From: JADJOY01 sp016713535 [NCBI: Deltaproteobacteria bacterium]
GTDB lineage: Bacteria > JADJOY01
Direction of reading: 5' to 3'
DNA length: 64,000 bases
Assembly: GCA_016713535.1 (NCBI GenBank)
Contig: JADJOY010000003.1
Span: 124,001-188,000, forward strand
The notes beneath the pieces are model-generated. The model did no database searches. It was not told the DNA's origin and saw only the letters and a program-made list of their open reading frames with translations. The translations under genes were made by a program, and so were the position numbers. Shown piece after piece: positions 51,731 to 64,000 of the stretch. The stretch's first letter is position 1. Every line of letters begins with the position of its first letter.

Positions 51731-52671
51731 CGAGGTCTGGCGTGAGCAATGACGAGCTTCCCCGAACGGCGAATCGATCTGGCTTCGTGACGATCGCCGG
51801 TCGGACGAACGTCGGGAAGTCGACCCTTCTGAATCGAATCCTCGGCACCTCGGTCGCCGTGGTGTCTCGAAAGCCGCAAACCACTCGCACCAGGATCCTC
51901 GGCGCTCACCACTTCGCGGGCGGGCAGATCGTGTTCGTCGACACGCCGGGTCTGCACCAACCCGAGCGCGAGCTCGGCAAGCGCATGCTCGCGACGGCGC
52001 ATGCGGCGCTCGCCGACTGCGACGTGGTATTGCTCGTCGCGGATTCCGGACACCCGCCCGGGGCAGCTGAAGAAGAAGTGGTGAGGCGCTCAGGGTCGCG
52101 GCCGATTCTACTCGCGCTCAACAAGGTCGACCTCGCGGACAAGCCAGCGTTGCTGCCGCGCATCGCCGAGTACCACCAGCTCGCCGCATTCGAGTCCATT
52201 CACCCGATCTCTGCGGCGACCGGCGTGGGCATTCGTGAGCTGGTGGAGGAGCTCGAGCAGCGGATGGGTGAGGGACCGCCCTATTTCCCGGAGGGTCTCG
52301 TGACCGATGCACCCGATTCGTTCCTCGCGGCCGAGCTGATCCGGGGGGAGGTCATGGAGCGGACCGGGCAAGAGATCCCGTATTGCGTCGCGGTCAAGGT
52401 CGACGAGTGGGCCGAGCGAGCGGATCGAGGCGATGTCGTCGTTCACGCCTCGATCCTGGTCGATCGCCAGAGTCAGCAGGGGATGCTGGTGGGTAAGGGT
52501 GGACACAAGGTTCGCGAGATCGGCACTGCCGCGCGAAAGACCCTGTCGCGGCGGTTCGGGTGCCCGATTCATCTGGTGCTCCGCGTCGACACTGCGGAGA
52601 ACTGGACCCGGACCGGCAAGGCGCTCGACCAATTCGGCTACGTCGATCCCAACGCCGAGGGTGCGTCGTGA
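51727..52671 (+). CDS. era: GTPase Era
   Basis: The protein has 314 residues from GTG 51727, overlapping rnc. It is a 16S rRNA-binding GTPase needed for 30S assembly. G1 GRTNVGKSTLLNRILG, with Thr where nearly all Era have Pro; G2 VVSRKPQTTRTRILGAHHFA; G3 FVDTPGLHQPERELGKRML; G4 LALNKVDLAD. The KH domain holds QSQQGMLVGKGGHKVREIGT. The first 17 residues are an extra N-terminal extension. Confidence 0.95.
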   Translation: MTRSGVSNDELPRTANRSGFVTIAGRTNVGKSTLLNRILGTSVAVVSRKPQTTRTRILGAHHFAGGQIVFVDTPGLHQPERELGKRMLATAHAALADCDVVLLVADSGHPPGAAEEEVVRRSGSRPILLALNKVDLADKPALLPRIAEYHQLAAFESIHPISAATGVGIRELVEELEQRMGEGPPYFPEGLVTDAPDSFLAAELIRGEVMERTGQEIPYCVAVKVDEWAERADRGDVVVHASILVDRQSQQGMLVGKGGHKVREIGTAARKTLSRRFGCPIHLVLRVDTAENWTRTGKALDQFGYVDPNAEGAS

Positions 52672-54128
52672 ACGCGCGGGGGAGCCCGCCGCTCGTCGCG
52701 CTCGTCGGACGGCCGAACGTCGGCAAGTCGACGCTCTTCAACCGCTTGGTGGGCCGACGCAAGGCGGCCGTGGCGCCGATGCCCGGCCTAACGCGCGATC
52801 GCAACTACGATCAGGCGGAGTGGCTAGGGCGACGGTTCCGGATCGTGGACACCGGCGGGCTCGATCGAGCTGCCAGTGAGCACTGGATCCCTCTCCTCGA
52901 GAAGCAAACCCTGCTCGCGATCGGCGAAGCGGACGTGGTGTTGTGCCTGCTCGATGCGCGACAAGGAATCACGGCCGCCGACCAAGAGGTGGTCGACATG
53001 TTGCGGCGTTCGGGAAAGCCGGTCGTCTATGTCGCCAACAAGGTCGACACCTCCGCTCAGACGGACTGGATCTCGGAGCTCTCGCACCTCGGACTCGATC
53101 CGCTCGTGCCGATCAGCGCCGAACATGGCATCGGGATCGAGGACGCTGTCGAGGCGGCGCTGGCGTTGCTGCCTTCGGAGCCCGATGCAACGGTCGAGGT
53201 TCCTCCCGACGCGATCCGGGTCGCGATCGTGGGCCGCCCCAACGTCGGGAAGTCCAGCCTCCTCAACCGCCTCGCTGGGCTCGAGCGCGCGCTCGTGGAC
53301 TCGCGTCCAGGAACCACGATCGATCCAGTCGACACGCTGATCGAGTTCGAGGGGCGACCGTATCTCTTCGTCGACACGGCCGGAATCCGCCGCCACAAGT
53401 CCTCGGCGCTCGCCGCGGAGTCGATCGGCGTCACCCTCGCGTTCCGTGCGATCGAACGCTGTCAGGTCGCTCTCGTGCTTCTCGACGCGGCCGACGGCGT
53501 CACCGCCGGGGACGTGCGCGTGGCGGGAATGGCCGAGGAGCGAGGCTCGGCGGTCGCTCTGGTGATCAACAAGTGGGACCTCGTGGATCCCAAGCCCGAG
53601 AGTCCGGAGGCCTGGCAGCGCGCGATGCGCAGGCGGCTCGGGCTCCTCGAGCATGCGCCGATCGTCACGCTCTCGGCCAAGACTGGCCAGCGAGTTCACC
53701 GGCTGTTTGCGCTCGTGGATCGCCTCCACGCCGGCGCGTCGCGGTCGGTGTCGACGAGCGAGCTCAACCGGGTGCTTCGGGAAGCCGTCGACCGCAACCC
53801 GCCGCCACTCGAGGGACGTCGACCGGTGCGGATTTATTACGGAGTGCAGCGTGGCACGCTCCCGCCCCGGTTCCTCCTCTTCTCGAATCGGCCGCAATCG
53901 ATCCTGGTCAACTACAAGCGGTACCTCGTCAAGCGACTTCGCGAAGCGTTCGGATTCGAGGGAAGTCCGGTCTGGATCGAGGTGCGCGGTCGAACCCGCG
54001 GTCGACGCTCGGAGGCGGCCGAGGAGTCCGTGGGCGCCGACGCCACGGACGTGGCGCTTCCCGAAGAGGTCGTGCTCGAGATGGAACACGATTCCGATGC
54101 CGATGACCTCGCCGAAACCCAGGGTTGA
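52668..54128 (+). CDS. der: GTPase Der (EngA)
   Basis: The protein has 486 residues from GTG 52668 (overlaps era). Two G domains in tandem define Der, a 50S assembly factor: VALVGRPNVGKSTLFNRLVG, GLTRDRNYDQAEW and VDTGGLDRAAS in the first; VAIVGRPNVGKSSLLNRLAG, SRPGTTIDPVDTLIEFEGRP and FVDTAGIRRHKS in the second, with VINKWDLVD. The KH-like C-terminus includes FLLFSNRPQSILVNYKRYLV. An acidic tail follows. A 7-bp hairpin without a T-run (54137-54156) lies just after the stop. Confidence 0.95.
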   Translation: MNARGSPPLVALVGRPNVGKSTLFNRLVGRRKAAVAPMPGLTRDRNYDQAEWLGRRFRIVDTGGLDRAASEHWIPLLEKQTLLAIGEADVVLCLLDARQGITAADQEVVDMLRRSGKPVVYVANKVDTSAQTDWISELSHLGLDPLVPISAEHGIGIEDAVEAALALLPSEPDATVEVPPDAIRVAIVGRPNVGKSSLLNRLAGLERALVDSRPGTTIDPVDTLIEFEGRPYLFVDTAGIRRHKSSALAAESIGVTLAFRAIERCQVALVLLDAADGVTAGDVRVAGMAEERGSAVALVINKWDLVDPKPESPEAWQRAMRRRLGLLEHAPIVTLSAKTGQRVHRLFALVDRLHAGASRSVSTSELNRVLREAVDRNPPPLEGRRPVRIYYGVQRGTLPPRFLLFSNRPQSILVNYKRYLVKRLREAFGFEGSPVWIEVRGRTRGRRSEAAEESVGADATDVALPEEVVLEMEHDSDADDLAETQG

Positions 54129-54192
54129 CGGGCGACGCTCGCGTCGAGGCGCGAGCGAGACCCCGCCGATCGCGCACTGCTGCTTCGATCCG

Positions 54193-54222
54193 TTGACACG
54201 CTTCGGCGGGGAGGGCTATGAC
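54193..54222 (+). promoter_or_regulatory. Sigma-70-type promoter upstream of the FHA gene
   Basis: TTGACA (54193-54198), an 18-nt spacer and TATGAC (54217-54222). Transcription would start near 54229, about 150 nt before the GTG at 54380. The long leader also holds an ATG at 54283 in another frame with coding-like sequence. Confidence 0.55.
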
Positions 54223-54379
54223 TGCGGCTCTCTCGCGCCCGGACCGGAGGCCCCCTGAGGCTGGCCGGATCACGGCAACTCCATGGCTTCGACGCTGCCG
54301 CACACGAAGCGCATCAGCAAGGTGGGACGCTTCGTCGTCCTGACCGACGCCTCGTTTCTCCCGGTCCGTCATCACCACC

Positions 54380-55480
54380 GTGGTCCAGCAGGACGGTGAG
54401 ACGGTCAACGAACTGAGCCGCTACCTGCGAGGACCGGAGCGGGACGACGTGCCGACATCGGTCCAGCGTTGGATCGACAGTCAGCATTTCGGGCTGGTCG
54501 AGAAGCTCGAGAGTCGCCGCGCCGAGGTGATCGAGCTGCCGTGTCCGGCGTGCGACGTCACGATGCGGGTGAACGTCCCGGCCGTGGACGACGGCAGCCT
54601 CATGGTCGTGAACTGTGGCGCGTGCGGGGCCGGGTTCGTCTCTGACACGGTCAGCATCCGTGCCGGCATGGTGCACGCGGCGGTCGATGCGCCGGCCGCT
54701 CCGTCGACCGGAGTGGGCGATGGCGGACAGGCCGCAGCGGCGCTCTGGCCGAGTGCGATGGGTGGCCCTCGCGCGACGCCCCAGAACGTGTGCCTGCGGG
54801 CGGTCGAGGGGCGGGAAGAGGGTACGGTCTACACTTTCGACCGCCCCACGCTCACGATGGGCCGAGGTGAGGTCGACATCGTCATCAACGACCTCCGTAG
54901 CTCTCGCCAGCATTGCGAGTTCAGCGTGCGCCGGGAGCTCGACACGCTAGGCTTCTACGTCCGAGACTTGGGCAGCACCAACGGTACCTTCGTCAACGAG
55001 ACGCGGATCAGCCAAGCCGTACGGCTCGTGCCGGGTGACCGGGTTCGCGTCGGCACGACCGTGCTGGAGTTCGAGGCCGGCGCCGAGGCGGTCGACGCAC
55101 TACTTCGGTCCGGCCTGATCGAAACCCTGACTCCGGAACGCTCGGAGGAAGAAGATCCGTCGGCGGGGTTCCACGAGACAAAGATCTACCTCGACGTTAT
55201 CGAGGGCGAGGATCAGGATCGTTCGTACGAGTTCTCGCGGGAGCGAGTGGTCCTCGGGCGCGGCGACGCGAACGTGGTCCTAAAGGACGCGAAGGTCTCA
55301 CGACGTCATGCGGAGATCGAGCTAATCGGCGGGTACACGCCGGTGCTCCGTGATCTCACCAGCGCGAATGGCACCTACGTCAACGGCAAACGCGTCGAGG
55401 AATCGGTCGAGCTCAAGGACGGTGACCGAGTCCGCGTCGGCGACACCGTGATCAAGTTCTCGATTCTCCGCTCGCTCTGA
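54380..55480 (+). CDS. Zinc-ribbon protein with two FHA domains
   Basis: The protein has 366 residues from GTG 54380. A zinc ribbon (LPCPACDVTMRV at 53-64 and VNCGACGAGF at 78-87) precedes two FHA domains. FHA1 (about 138-232): LTMGRGEVDIVINDLRSSRQ then H, and VRDLGSTNGTFVNETRI. FHA2 (about 265-366): LGRGDANVVLKDAKVSRRHA and LRDLTSANGTYVNGKRVEES. Both keep the Gly-Arg, Ser-x-x-His and Asn-Gly residues that read phospho-threonine, so it is a likely partner of Ser/Thr kinases such as the one at 17123. The true N-terminus may lie at ATG 54283 (MASTLPHTKRISKVGRFVVL) if an indel separates the frames. Confidence 0.82.
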   Translation: MVQQDGETVNELSRYLRGPERDDVPTSVQRWIDSQHFGLVEKLESRRAEVIELPCPACDVTMRVNVPAVDDGSLMVVNCGACGAGFVSDTVSIRAGMVHAAVDAPAAPSTGVGDGGQAAAALWPSAMGGPRATPQNVCLRAVEGREEGTVYTFDRPTLTMGRGEVDIVINDLRSSRQHCEFSVRRELDTLGFYVRDLGSTNGTFVNETRISQAVRLVPGDRVRVGTTVLEFEAGAEAVDALLRSGLIETLTPERSEEEDPSAGFHETKIYLDVIEGEDQDRSYEFSRERVVLGRGDANVVLKDAKVSRRHAEIELIGGYTPVLRDLTSANGTYVNGKRVEESVELKDGDRVRVGDTVIKFSILRSL

Positions 55481-55578
55481 CGGCCCATGGTCTTCCGACC
55501 GCTGGGGATCCGGACGATTGCATGTTCGCCTGGCCGCCCAGGTCATGACGGAACGCGGGCCTGCTAACCTTCTGGCCT

Positions 55579-56397
55579 ATGGCTGACTCGGTACCCTGGC
55601 AGCTCGCGCTCTACGAGAAGTCGCTCAAGAAGAAGGAAAAGGTCGCTCTGCTCGACGGGCTGATCCCGCTCGGCGGTCACCGCCGGTGCCTGGAGATCGG
55701 GTGCGCGAAGGGAACGATCTCGCACTTCCTGCGCAATCGGGGTGGGACCTGGACGCACGTCGACCTCGACCGGTCGAACGTTGCATCGGCTCGCAAGCTC
55801 CTCGGTGGCGGCGTCGTTCAGTTCGGACGGGAGGGGCTCCCGTTCAGGCGGGCGGCGTTCGATGCCGTGGTCGTTCTCGACTACCTCGAGCACGTCTTGG
55901 ACGACGAACGCTGCCTGGACGAGGTGGACCGGGTACTGGAGCGGAGCGGGACGTTGTACCTCTCGACGCCTACCGAGGGTGGCTTCCTGAACTGGCTCAA
56001 GCCCAGGATCGGGCTAACGCTCGACCAGTACGGGCACGTTCGCGAAGGATACCGACTCGCCGCACTCGAGGAGCGTCTCGTCCGCCGTGGGTACCGGGTC
56101 GTCGACCGAGCGACGTACTCGTTCTTCTTCACCGAGGCGCTCGAGATGGGCATCAACGCCCTGTTCGTCCTGATCGGTCGCCGCAAGAAGGTGGCCGGCG
56201 ATCCGGCTAACCGAGACGGGCACATCTCACCTCAGAGCGAGGCCGAGTTCGCAAAGCATCGACGCCAGCTGAAGCTCTATTCCCTGATCTATCCAGTGTT
56301 CCGTGCAGTTGCGTGGCTCGATCGCCTATGTCCGGCGGGCTCGGGGTACGCACTCGTGTTGCGTGCGGTTCGCGGTCCAGCGACGCTTGCCGGATGA
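55579..56397 (+). CDS. SAM-dependent methyltransferase
   Basis: The protein has 272 residues. Class I Rossmann motifs: motif I CLEIGCAKGTISHFLR, an acidic end of strand 2 in WTHVDLDRSN, and FDAVVVLDYLEHVLDDERCL (D-x-LEH), typical of UbiE/Methyltransf_11-type enzymes. The C-terminal part has a hydrophobic amphipathic stretch (INALFVLIGRRKK). It overlaps the next membrane-protein gene by 4 nt, so the pair may modify an isoprenoid- or lipid-linked sugar; the substrate is not known. Confidence 0.8.
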   Translation: MADSVPWQLALYEKSLKKKEKVALLDGLIPLGGHRRCLEIGCAKGTISHFLRNRGGTWTHVDLDRSNVASARKLLGGGVVQFGREGLPFRRAAFDAVVVLDYLEHVLDDERCLDEVDRVLERSGTLYLSTPTEGGFLNWLKPRIGLTLDQYGHVREGYRLAALEERLVRRGYRVVDRATYSFFFTEALEMGINALFVLIGRRKKVAGDPANRDGHISPQSEAEFAKHRRQLKLYSLIYPVFRAVAWLDRLCPAGSGYALVLRAVRGPATLAG

Positions 56398-57368
56398 GCG
56401 ACGAAGCTCCACGACGGTCGCGCCTCGGGAAGGTCGCGGTGCGGATGGTCGTGAGCGCGCTGCTGCTCGTGTGGGTGTGGCCCGAGGAACCTCTCGCACT
56501 CGGTCGGGCTCTACGCGAGGCGTCACCAGGCTGGCTTGCAGCGGCATTCGCGCTTCACGGCGCGGGGGTGTGGCTGAGCGCGGTGCGTTGGCGCATGTTG
56601 CTCGAGGCGACAGGCACACGCATCGGGGTGGGGCGGCTGGCTGGGTCCTACTTGATCGGCTTCTTCTTCAACACCTGGCTGCCCAGCGGCTTCGGGGGGG
56701 ACGTAGTCCGAGCCTGGGATACGCGCCGCGAGGCCGAGGGTGCGGCGCGGTCGGTCGCGGTCATCGCCATCGAGCGAGGCACGGGAATCCTCGCGCTTCT
56801 CATCCTCGGCGCCGTGGTCGGTGTGATGGCGGGGTGGCAACGGCAGTTGCCAGGTGTGGTCGGCATGTTGTGGGTAGCGTCGCTGGCCGGGGCGCTCGGT
56901 ATTTCGGTGCTGGCTCGCTTCGGCCCGGCGGTCGCTGCGCGTCTCGAGTCGGCGATACCCGGGTTGTGGCGATGGCGGAGGGCCGCAGGCGCCGCACGAA
57001 AGCTCTTGGTCACCTGTGCAGCACTGAGCGCCGATCGTCGGCTCATCGTGCGAGTCATGGCCGTGGGCCTCGTGCTGCAGCTCAACGTCGTGCTCCACTA
57101 TGCATGGATCGGTCGCGCCCTGTCGGTCCCGGTCCCGTCGACGTACTTCTTCGTCGTCGTGCCAGTCCTCGTCGCGGTGCTGATGCTTCCGATCTCGATC
57201 AACGGGATCGGCGCACGTGAGCTGGTGTTCGTGCGGCTGCTCGGGGTGGTGGGTGTCCCCGAGCCGCAGGCGCTCGCCGTCAGTGTCTGTGCGTTCGCGA
57301 TGGCCCTCGCGTTCTCGCTGATCGGCGGTCTCGTATATGTGCTCCGGGGTGCTGCGTCGCGCGCTTGA
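56394..57368 (+). CDS. Flippase-like integral membrane protein (LPG synthase TM / UPF0104 family)
   Basis: The protein has 324 residues starting at ATG 56394 within the previous stop. About eight membrane helices are visible, for example VVSALLLVWVWPEEPLALGR, IALLILGAVVGV-type, VVGMLWVASLAGALGISVLA, VVVPVLVAVLMLPISINGIG and VSVCAFAMALAFSLIGGLVY. Family motifs FFFNTWLPSGFGGDVVRAWD and LPISINGIGARELVFV identify PF03706-like proteins, which include the flippase half of MprF and AglD-type lipid-carrier proteins. There is no synthase domain. It is probably linked with the methyltransferase in envelope lipid or glycan metabolism. Confidence 0.82.
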   Translation: MSDEAPRRSRLGKVAVRMVVSALLLVWVWPEEPLALGRALREASPGWLAAAFALHGAGVWLSAVRWRMLLEATGTRIGVGRLAGSYLIGFFFNTWLPSGFGGDVVRAWDTRREAEGAARSVAVIAIERGTGILALLILGAVVGVMAGWQRQLPGVVGMLWVASLAGALGISVLARFGPAVAARLESAIPGLWRWRRAAGAARKLLVTCAALSADRRLIVRVMAVGLVLQLNVVLHYAWIGRALSVPVPSTYFFVVVPVLVAVLMLPISINGIGARELVFVRLLGVVGVPEPQALAVSVCAFAMALAFSLIGGLVYVLRGAASRA

Positions 57369-57393
57369 CGCGCCCCAACATCTGCCATACATT
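57365..57393 (+). promoter_or_regulatory. Sigma-70-type promoter before the gamma-CA-like gene
   Basis: TTGACG (57365-57370), a 17-nt spacer and TACATT (57388-57393). The start point would be near 57400, about 50 nt before the ATG at 57452. Confidence 0.5.
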
Positions 57394-57406
57394 CCGCCGC
57401 CAACCG

Positions 57407-57424
57407 CTACATCTTGTAGTTTTT
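57407..57424 (+). terminator. Short hairpin with T-run, possible weak terminator
   Basis: CTACA-TCT-TGTAG followed by five T (57420-57424), 39 nt after the flippase-like gene. The stem is only 5 bp and AT-rich, so termination would be inefficient. It also lies at the very 5' end of any transcript from the 57365 promoter. Confidence 0.35.
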
Positions 57425-57451
57425 CAGCCACCTACCGCGGGCCGGAGTGGG

Positions 57452-57975
57452 ATGAGCGAGCGCTCCATCGTCCTTCCGTATCGGGGGGGCTTTCCGAAGA
57501 TCCACCCGCGCGCTTTCGTTGCGCCGGGGGCCGTCGTCGTCGGCGACGTCGAGATCGCCGAGGACGCGAGCGTCTGGTACCAGTGCGTCGTGCGGGGCGA
57601 CGTGAATCGCATTCGAATCGGGGCGCGAACCAACGTCCAGGACGGCACGATCGTCCACGTCACGACGGCGAAGTGGCCCACGATCCTCGGCGAGGACGTC
57701 ACCGTCGGGCACCGAGCGGTGCTCCACGGGTGCCAGATCGGCGACGGCGCGCTAATCGGAATCGGTTCGATCATCCTTGACGGGGCCGTGATCGGAGCCG
57801 GCGCGCAGGTGGCTGCGGGCGCTCTCGTCTCGCCCCGGACCGAGGTGCCGCCGGGCACCCTCGTGATGGGGGTGCCGGCGAAGGTCAGACGGACGCTCGG
57901 CGACGACGAGATCGCTGACCTTCGCAAGCAGGCCCATCACTACGTGGAGCTGGCGCACGAGCATCGGGAGGAGCG

Positions 57976-57979
<4 letters not shown>
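57452..57979 (+). CDS. Gamma-carbonic anhydrase-like hexapeptide protein
   Basis: The protein has 175 residues; ATG 57452 is preceded by GGAG. It is a left-handed beta-helix of the YrdA/PaaY group: PRAFVAPGAVVVGDVEIAED, SVWYQCVVRGDVNRIRIGAR, TNVQDGTIVHV and VGHRAVLHGCQIGDGALIGI. Its His (IVHV, GHRAV, LHG) form the trimer-interface metal site. The C-terminal helix ends DLRKQAHHYVELAHEHRE. It may have carbonic anhydrase or thioesterase-type activity; many relatives show neither. Its stop overlaps the Ppx/GppA gene. Confidence 0.88.
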
Positions 57980-60435
<2,456 letters not shown>

Positions 60436-60490
60436 GGCGCTCGCGCGGCGAGCCCACCATCGCAACCTCTGGAGTCGAGCACCGCCAGCC

Positions 60491-62053
60491 ATGACGAACG
60501 CGCTTCCACCCGAACGCATCCTGATCCTCGATTTCGGTGCGCAGTACACCCAGCTCATCGCGCGTCGCATTCGCGAGTCGCGGGTGTACTGCGAGATCTG
60601 GCCGTATTCTCGATCCATCGAGGCGGTCCGGGCTTTCGATCCCCGAGGCATCGTCCTCTATGGCGGTCCCGCCAGCCTCGCCGGACGAGAGCCACCCATC
60701 TGCGACCGGCGGATCCTGGATCTGCCGGTGCCGATCCTCGGGATCTGCTACGGGCAACAGCTCCTCGCTCATCAGCTGGGCGGCGAGGTGCTTCCGGCCG
60801 AGCGGCGCGAGTTCGGCTCGGCCGAGATCCAAGTGGACGCGGGTTGCGACCTCTTTCACGGCTTGGGGGGCCCGGACGGGCGCCTCAAGGTCTGGATGAG
60901 TCACGGTGATCGCGTCGAGCGGATGCCGCCAGGCTTTCGCTCGGCCGCCCACAGCTCCAACTCGCCATTCGCTGCGATGGCAAGCACATCGGGGCCCGTG
61001 CGAGTGGGTGTGCAATTCCACCCCGAAGTGGTGCACACCCCGCATGGGCGAGAAATCCTCGACAACTTCGTCTTCCGGATCTGTGGTCTGAGCCCGACCT
61101 GGACGATGGGGTCGTTCACCGAACGCGCGATCCAGGCGGTTCGGGACCAGGTGGGCGACGGAAAGATCGTGCTCGCGCTATCTGGCGGCGTCGACTCCTC
61201 GGTGGTGGCGCTTCTGCTCCATCGGGCGGTGGGCGACCAGCTCACTTGCATCTTCGTGGACAATGGCGTTCTTCGCCATGGCGAGGCGCAACGCGTCCGG
61301 GATGTATTCGAAACGCATTTTCACGTGCCTCTCAAGTTCGTCGACGCCACCGACCGGTTCCTGAGGGCGCTCGACGGCGTCACGGATCCGGAAACGAAGC
61401 GTAAGCGGATCGGCTACGAGTTCATCGCGGTCTTCGAGGAAGAGGCCGCCCGGATCGGCGATGTCGGCTTCCTCGCGCAGGGAACGCTGTATCCGGACGT
61501 GATCGAGAGCGTCAGCGACCGGGGCCCGTCGGCGACCATCAAGAGTCACCACAACGTGGGGGGGCTGCCCGAGCGGATGAAGCTCACGCTCGTCGAGCCT
61601 CTCCGCGAGCTGTTCAAGGACGAGGTCCGCGAGGTCGGAAGAGAGCTCGGGTTGCCGGAAGAGATCGTACGGAGGCAGCCCTTTCCAGGCCCCGGCTTGG
61701 CGGTACGCATCGTCGGGCCGGTCACCCGGGAGAAGCTCGATGTTCTGCGTGCGGCAGACCTGATCGTGCAAGACGAGATCCGCGCGGCGGGCCTCGAGGA
61801 TCATCTGTGGCAGTCGTTCGCGGTGCTGTTGCCGGTCCGCAGCGTGGGAGTGATGGGCGACGAACGCACCTATGAAGAGGTGATCGCGGTTCGTTGCGTG
61901 GAGAGCCAGGACGGCATGACCGCGGACTGGGCGCGCTTGCCGGGTGAGGTGCTGGCGCGGATCTCGAACCGGATCATCAACGAGGTTCGTGGCGTCAATC
62001 GGGTCGTTTACGACATCAGCTCCAAGCCTCCCAGCACGATCGAGTGGGAGTGA
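60491..62053 (+). CDS. guaA: GMP synthase (glutamine-hydrolysing)
   Basis: The protein has 520 residues and aminates XMP to GMP. The class I amidotransferase has [19 protein letters not shown], catalytic Cys in [17 protein letters not shown], and His/Glu in [15 protein letters not shown]. The ATP-pyrophosphatase P-loop is [20 protein letters not shown]. The C-terminal dimer/XMP domain includes [20 protein letters not shown] and [12 protein letters not shown], the invariant end. It is in one direction with guaB upstream and dnaE downstream (19-nt gap). Confidence 0.96.
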   Translation: MTNALPPERILILDFGAQYTQLIARRIRESRVYCEIWPYSRSIEAVRAFDPRGIVLYGGPASLAGREPPICDRRILDLPVPILGICYGQQLLAHQLGGEVLPAERREFGSAEIQVDAGCDLFHGLGGPDGRLKVWMSHGDRVERMPPGFRSAAHSSNSPFAAMASTSGPVRVGVQFHPEVVHTPHGREILDNFVFRICGLSPTWTMGSFTERAIQAVRDQVGDGKIVLALSGGVDSSVVALLLHRAVGDQLTCIFVDNGVLRHGEAQRVRDVFETHFHVPLKFVDATDRFLRALDGVTDPETKRKRIGYEFIAVFEEEAARIGDVGFLAQGTLYPDVIESVSDRGPSATIKSHHNVGGLPERMKLTLVEPLRELFKDEVREVGRELGLPEEIVRRQPFPGPGLAVRIVGPVTREKLDVLRAADLIVQDEIRAAGLEDHLWQSFAVLLPVRSVGVMGDERTYEEVIAVRCVESQDGMTADWARLPGEVLARISNRIINEVRGVNRVVYDISSKPPSTIEWE

Positions 62054-62072
62054 GCGCGGATCGGTTCACCCC

Positions 62073-64000
<1,928 letters not shown>

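Overview
The window is a GC-rich (roughly two thirds or more G+C by eye), gene-dense bacterial chromosome segment with no rRNA, CRISPR array, IS element or phage gene. It suggests a Gram-negative bacterium of the old Deltaproteobacteria (Myxococcota or a related phylum). The evidence is the run ftsH-folP-cdaA-cdaR-glmM-pdxJ-nnr-tsaE-lysC-cimA, the sigma-54 activators, a Ser/Thr kinase, FHA, PilZ and zinc-ribbon signalling proteins, and many exported lipoproteins. This placement is inference from gene content and order, not from a marker-gene tree.

Left part (1-33 kb), mixed accessory and housekeeping genes: a truncated rimO on the minus strand; a PQQ-repeat lipoprotein with a small zinc-ribbon partner; an exported, extremely charged protein; a PilC/GspF membrane protein; an esterase; a thioesterase; a hybrid histidine kinase followed by a lone receiver; a glyoxalase II; a DJ-1 and YgfZ pair; a CysQ-like phosphatase; a PilZ unit and Ser/Thr kinase that look like one split protein; fabD; a zinc-ribbon membrane protein; an NtrC-type activator next to a prepilin with a good sigma-54 promoter; coaE; a TPR protein; and a lipid cluster (acyl-CoA ligase, SCP-2 protein, CaiB-type CoA transferase).

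Middle (33-48 kb): tRNA-Val(CAC), tilS, and then a long plus-strand block. It covers membrane proteolysis (ftsH), folate (folP), c-di-AMP synthesis and its regulator (cdaA, cdaR), phosphoglucosamine mutase (glmM), vitamin B6 (pdxJ), NAD(P)HX repair (nnr), the t6A ATPase (tsaE), aspartokinase (lysC), citramalate synthase (cimA), a ComEA-like protein, a lipoprotein and serine acetyltransferase (cysE). Right part (48-64 kb): mnmA-mtaB-rnc-era-der, joined by four successive 4-nt overlaps; an FHA protein; a methyltransferase with a flippase-like membrane protein; a gamma-carbonic anhydrase-like protein; Ppx/GppA; guaB; guaA; and a truncated dnaE.

About a dozen genes, including the normally essential ftsH, glmM, fabD and coaE, carry one-base frame breaks, mostly at short G or C runs. 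The likeliest explanation is uncorrected consensus indels (long-read style), so these genes are annotated as single CDSs with the break noted. The best regulatory find is the pilin promoter region (25258-25495): twin 13-bp dyads, an 18-bp palindrome and a near-perfect sigma-54 promoter, directly downstream of the gene for an NtrC-family activator.
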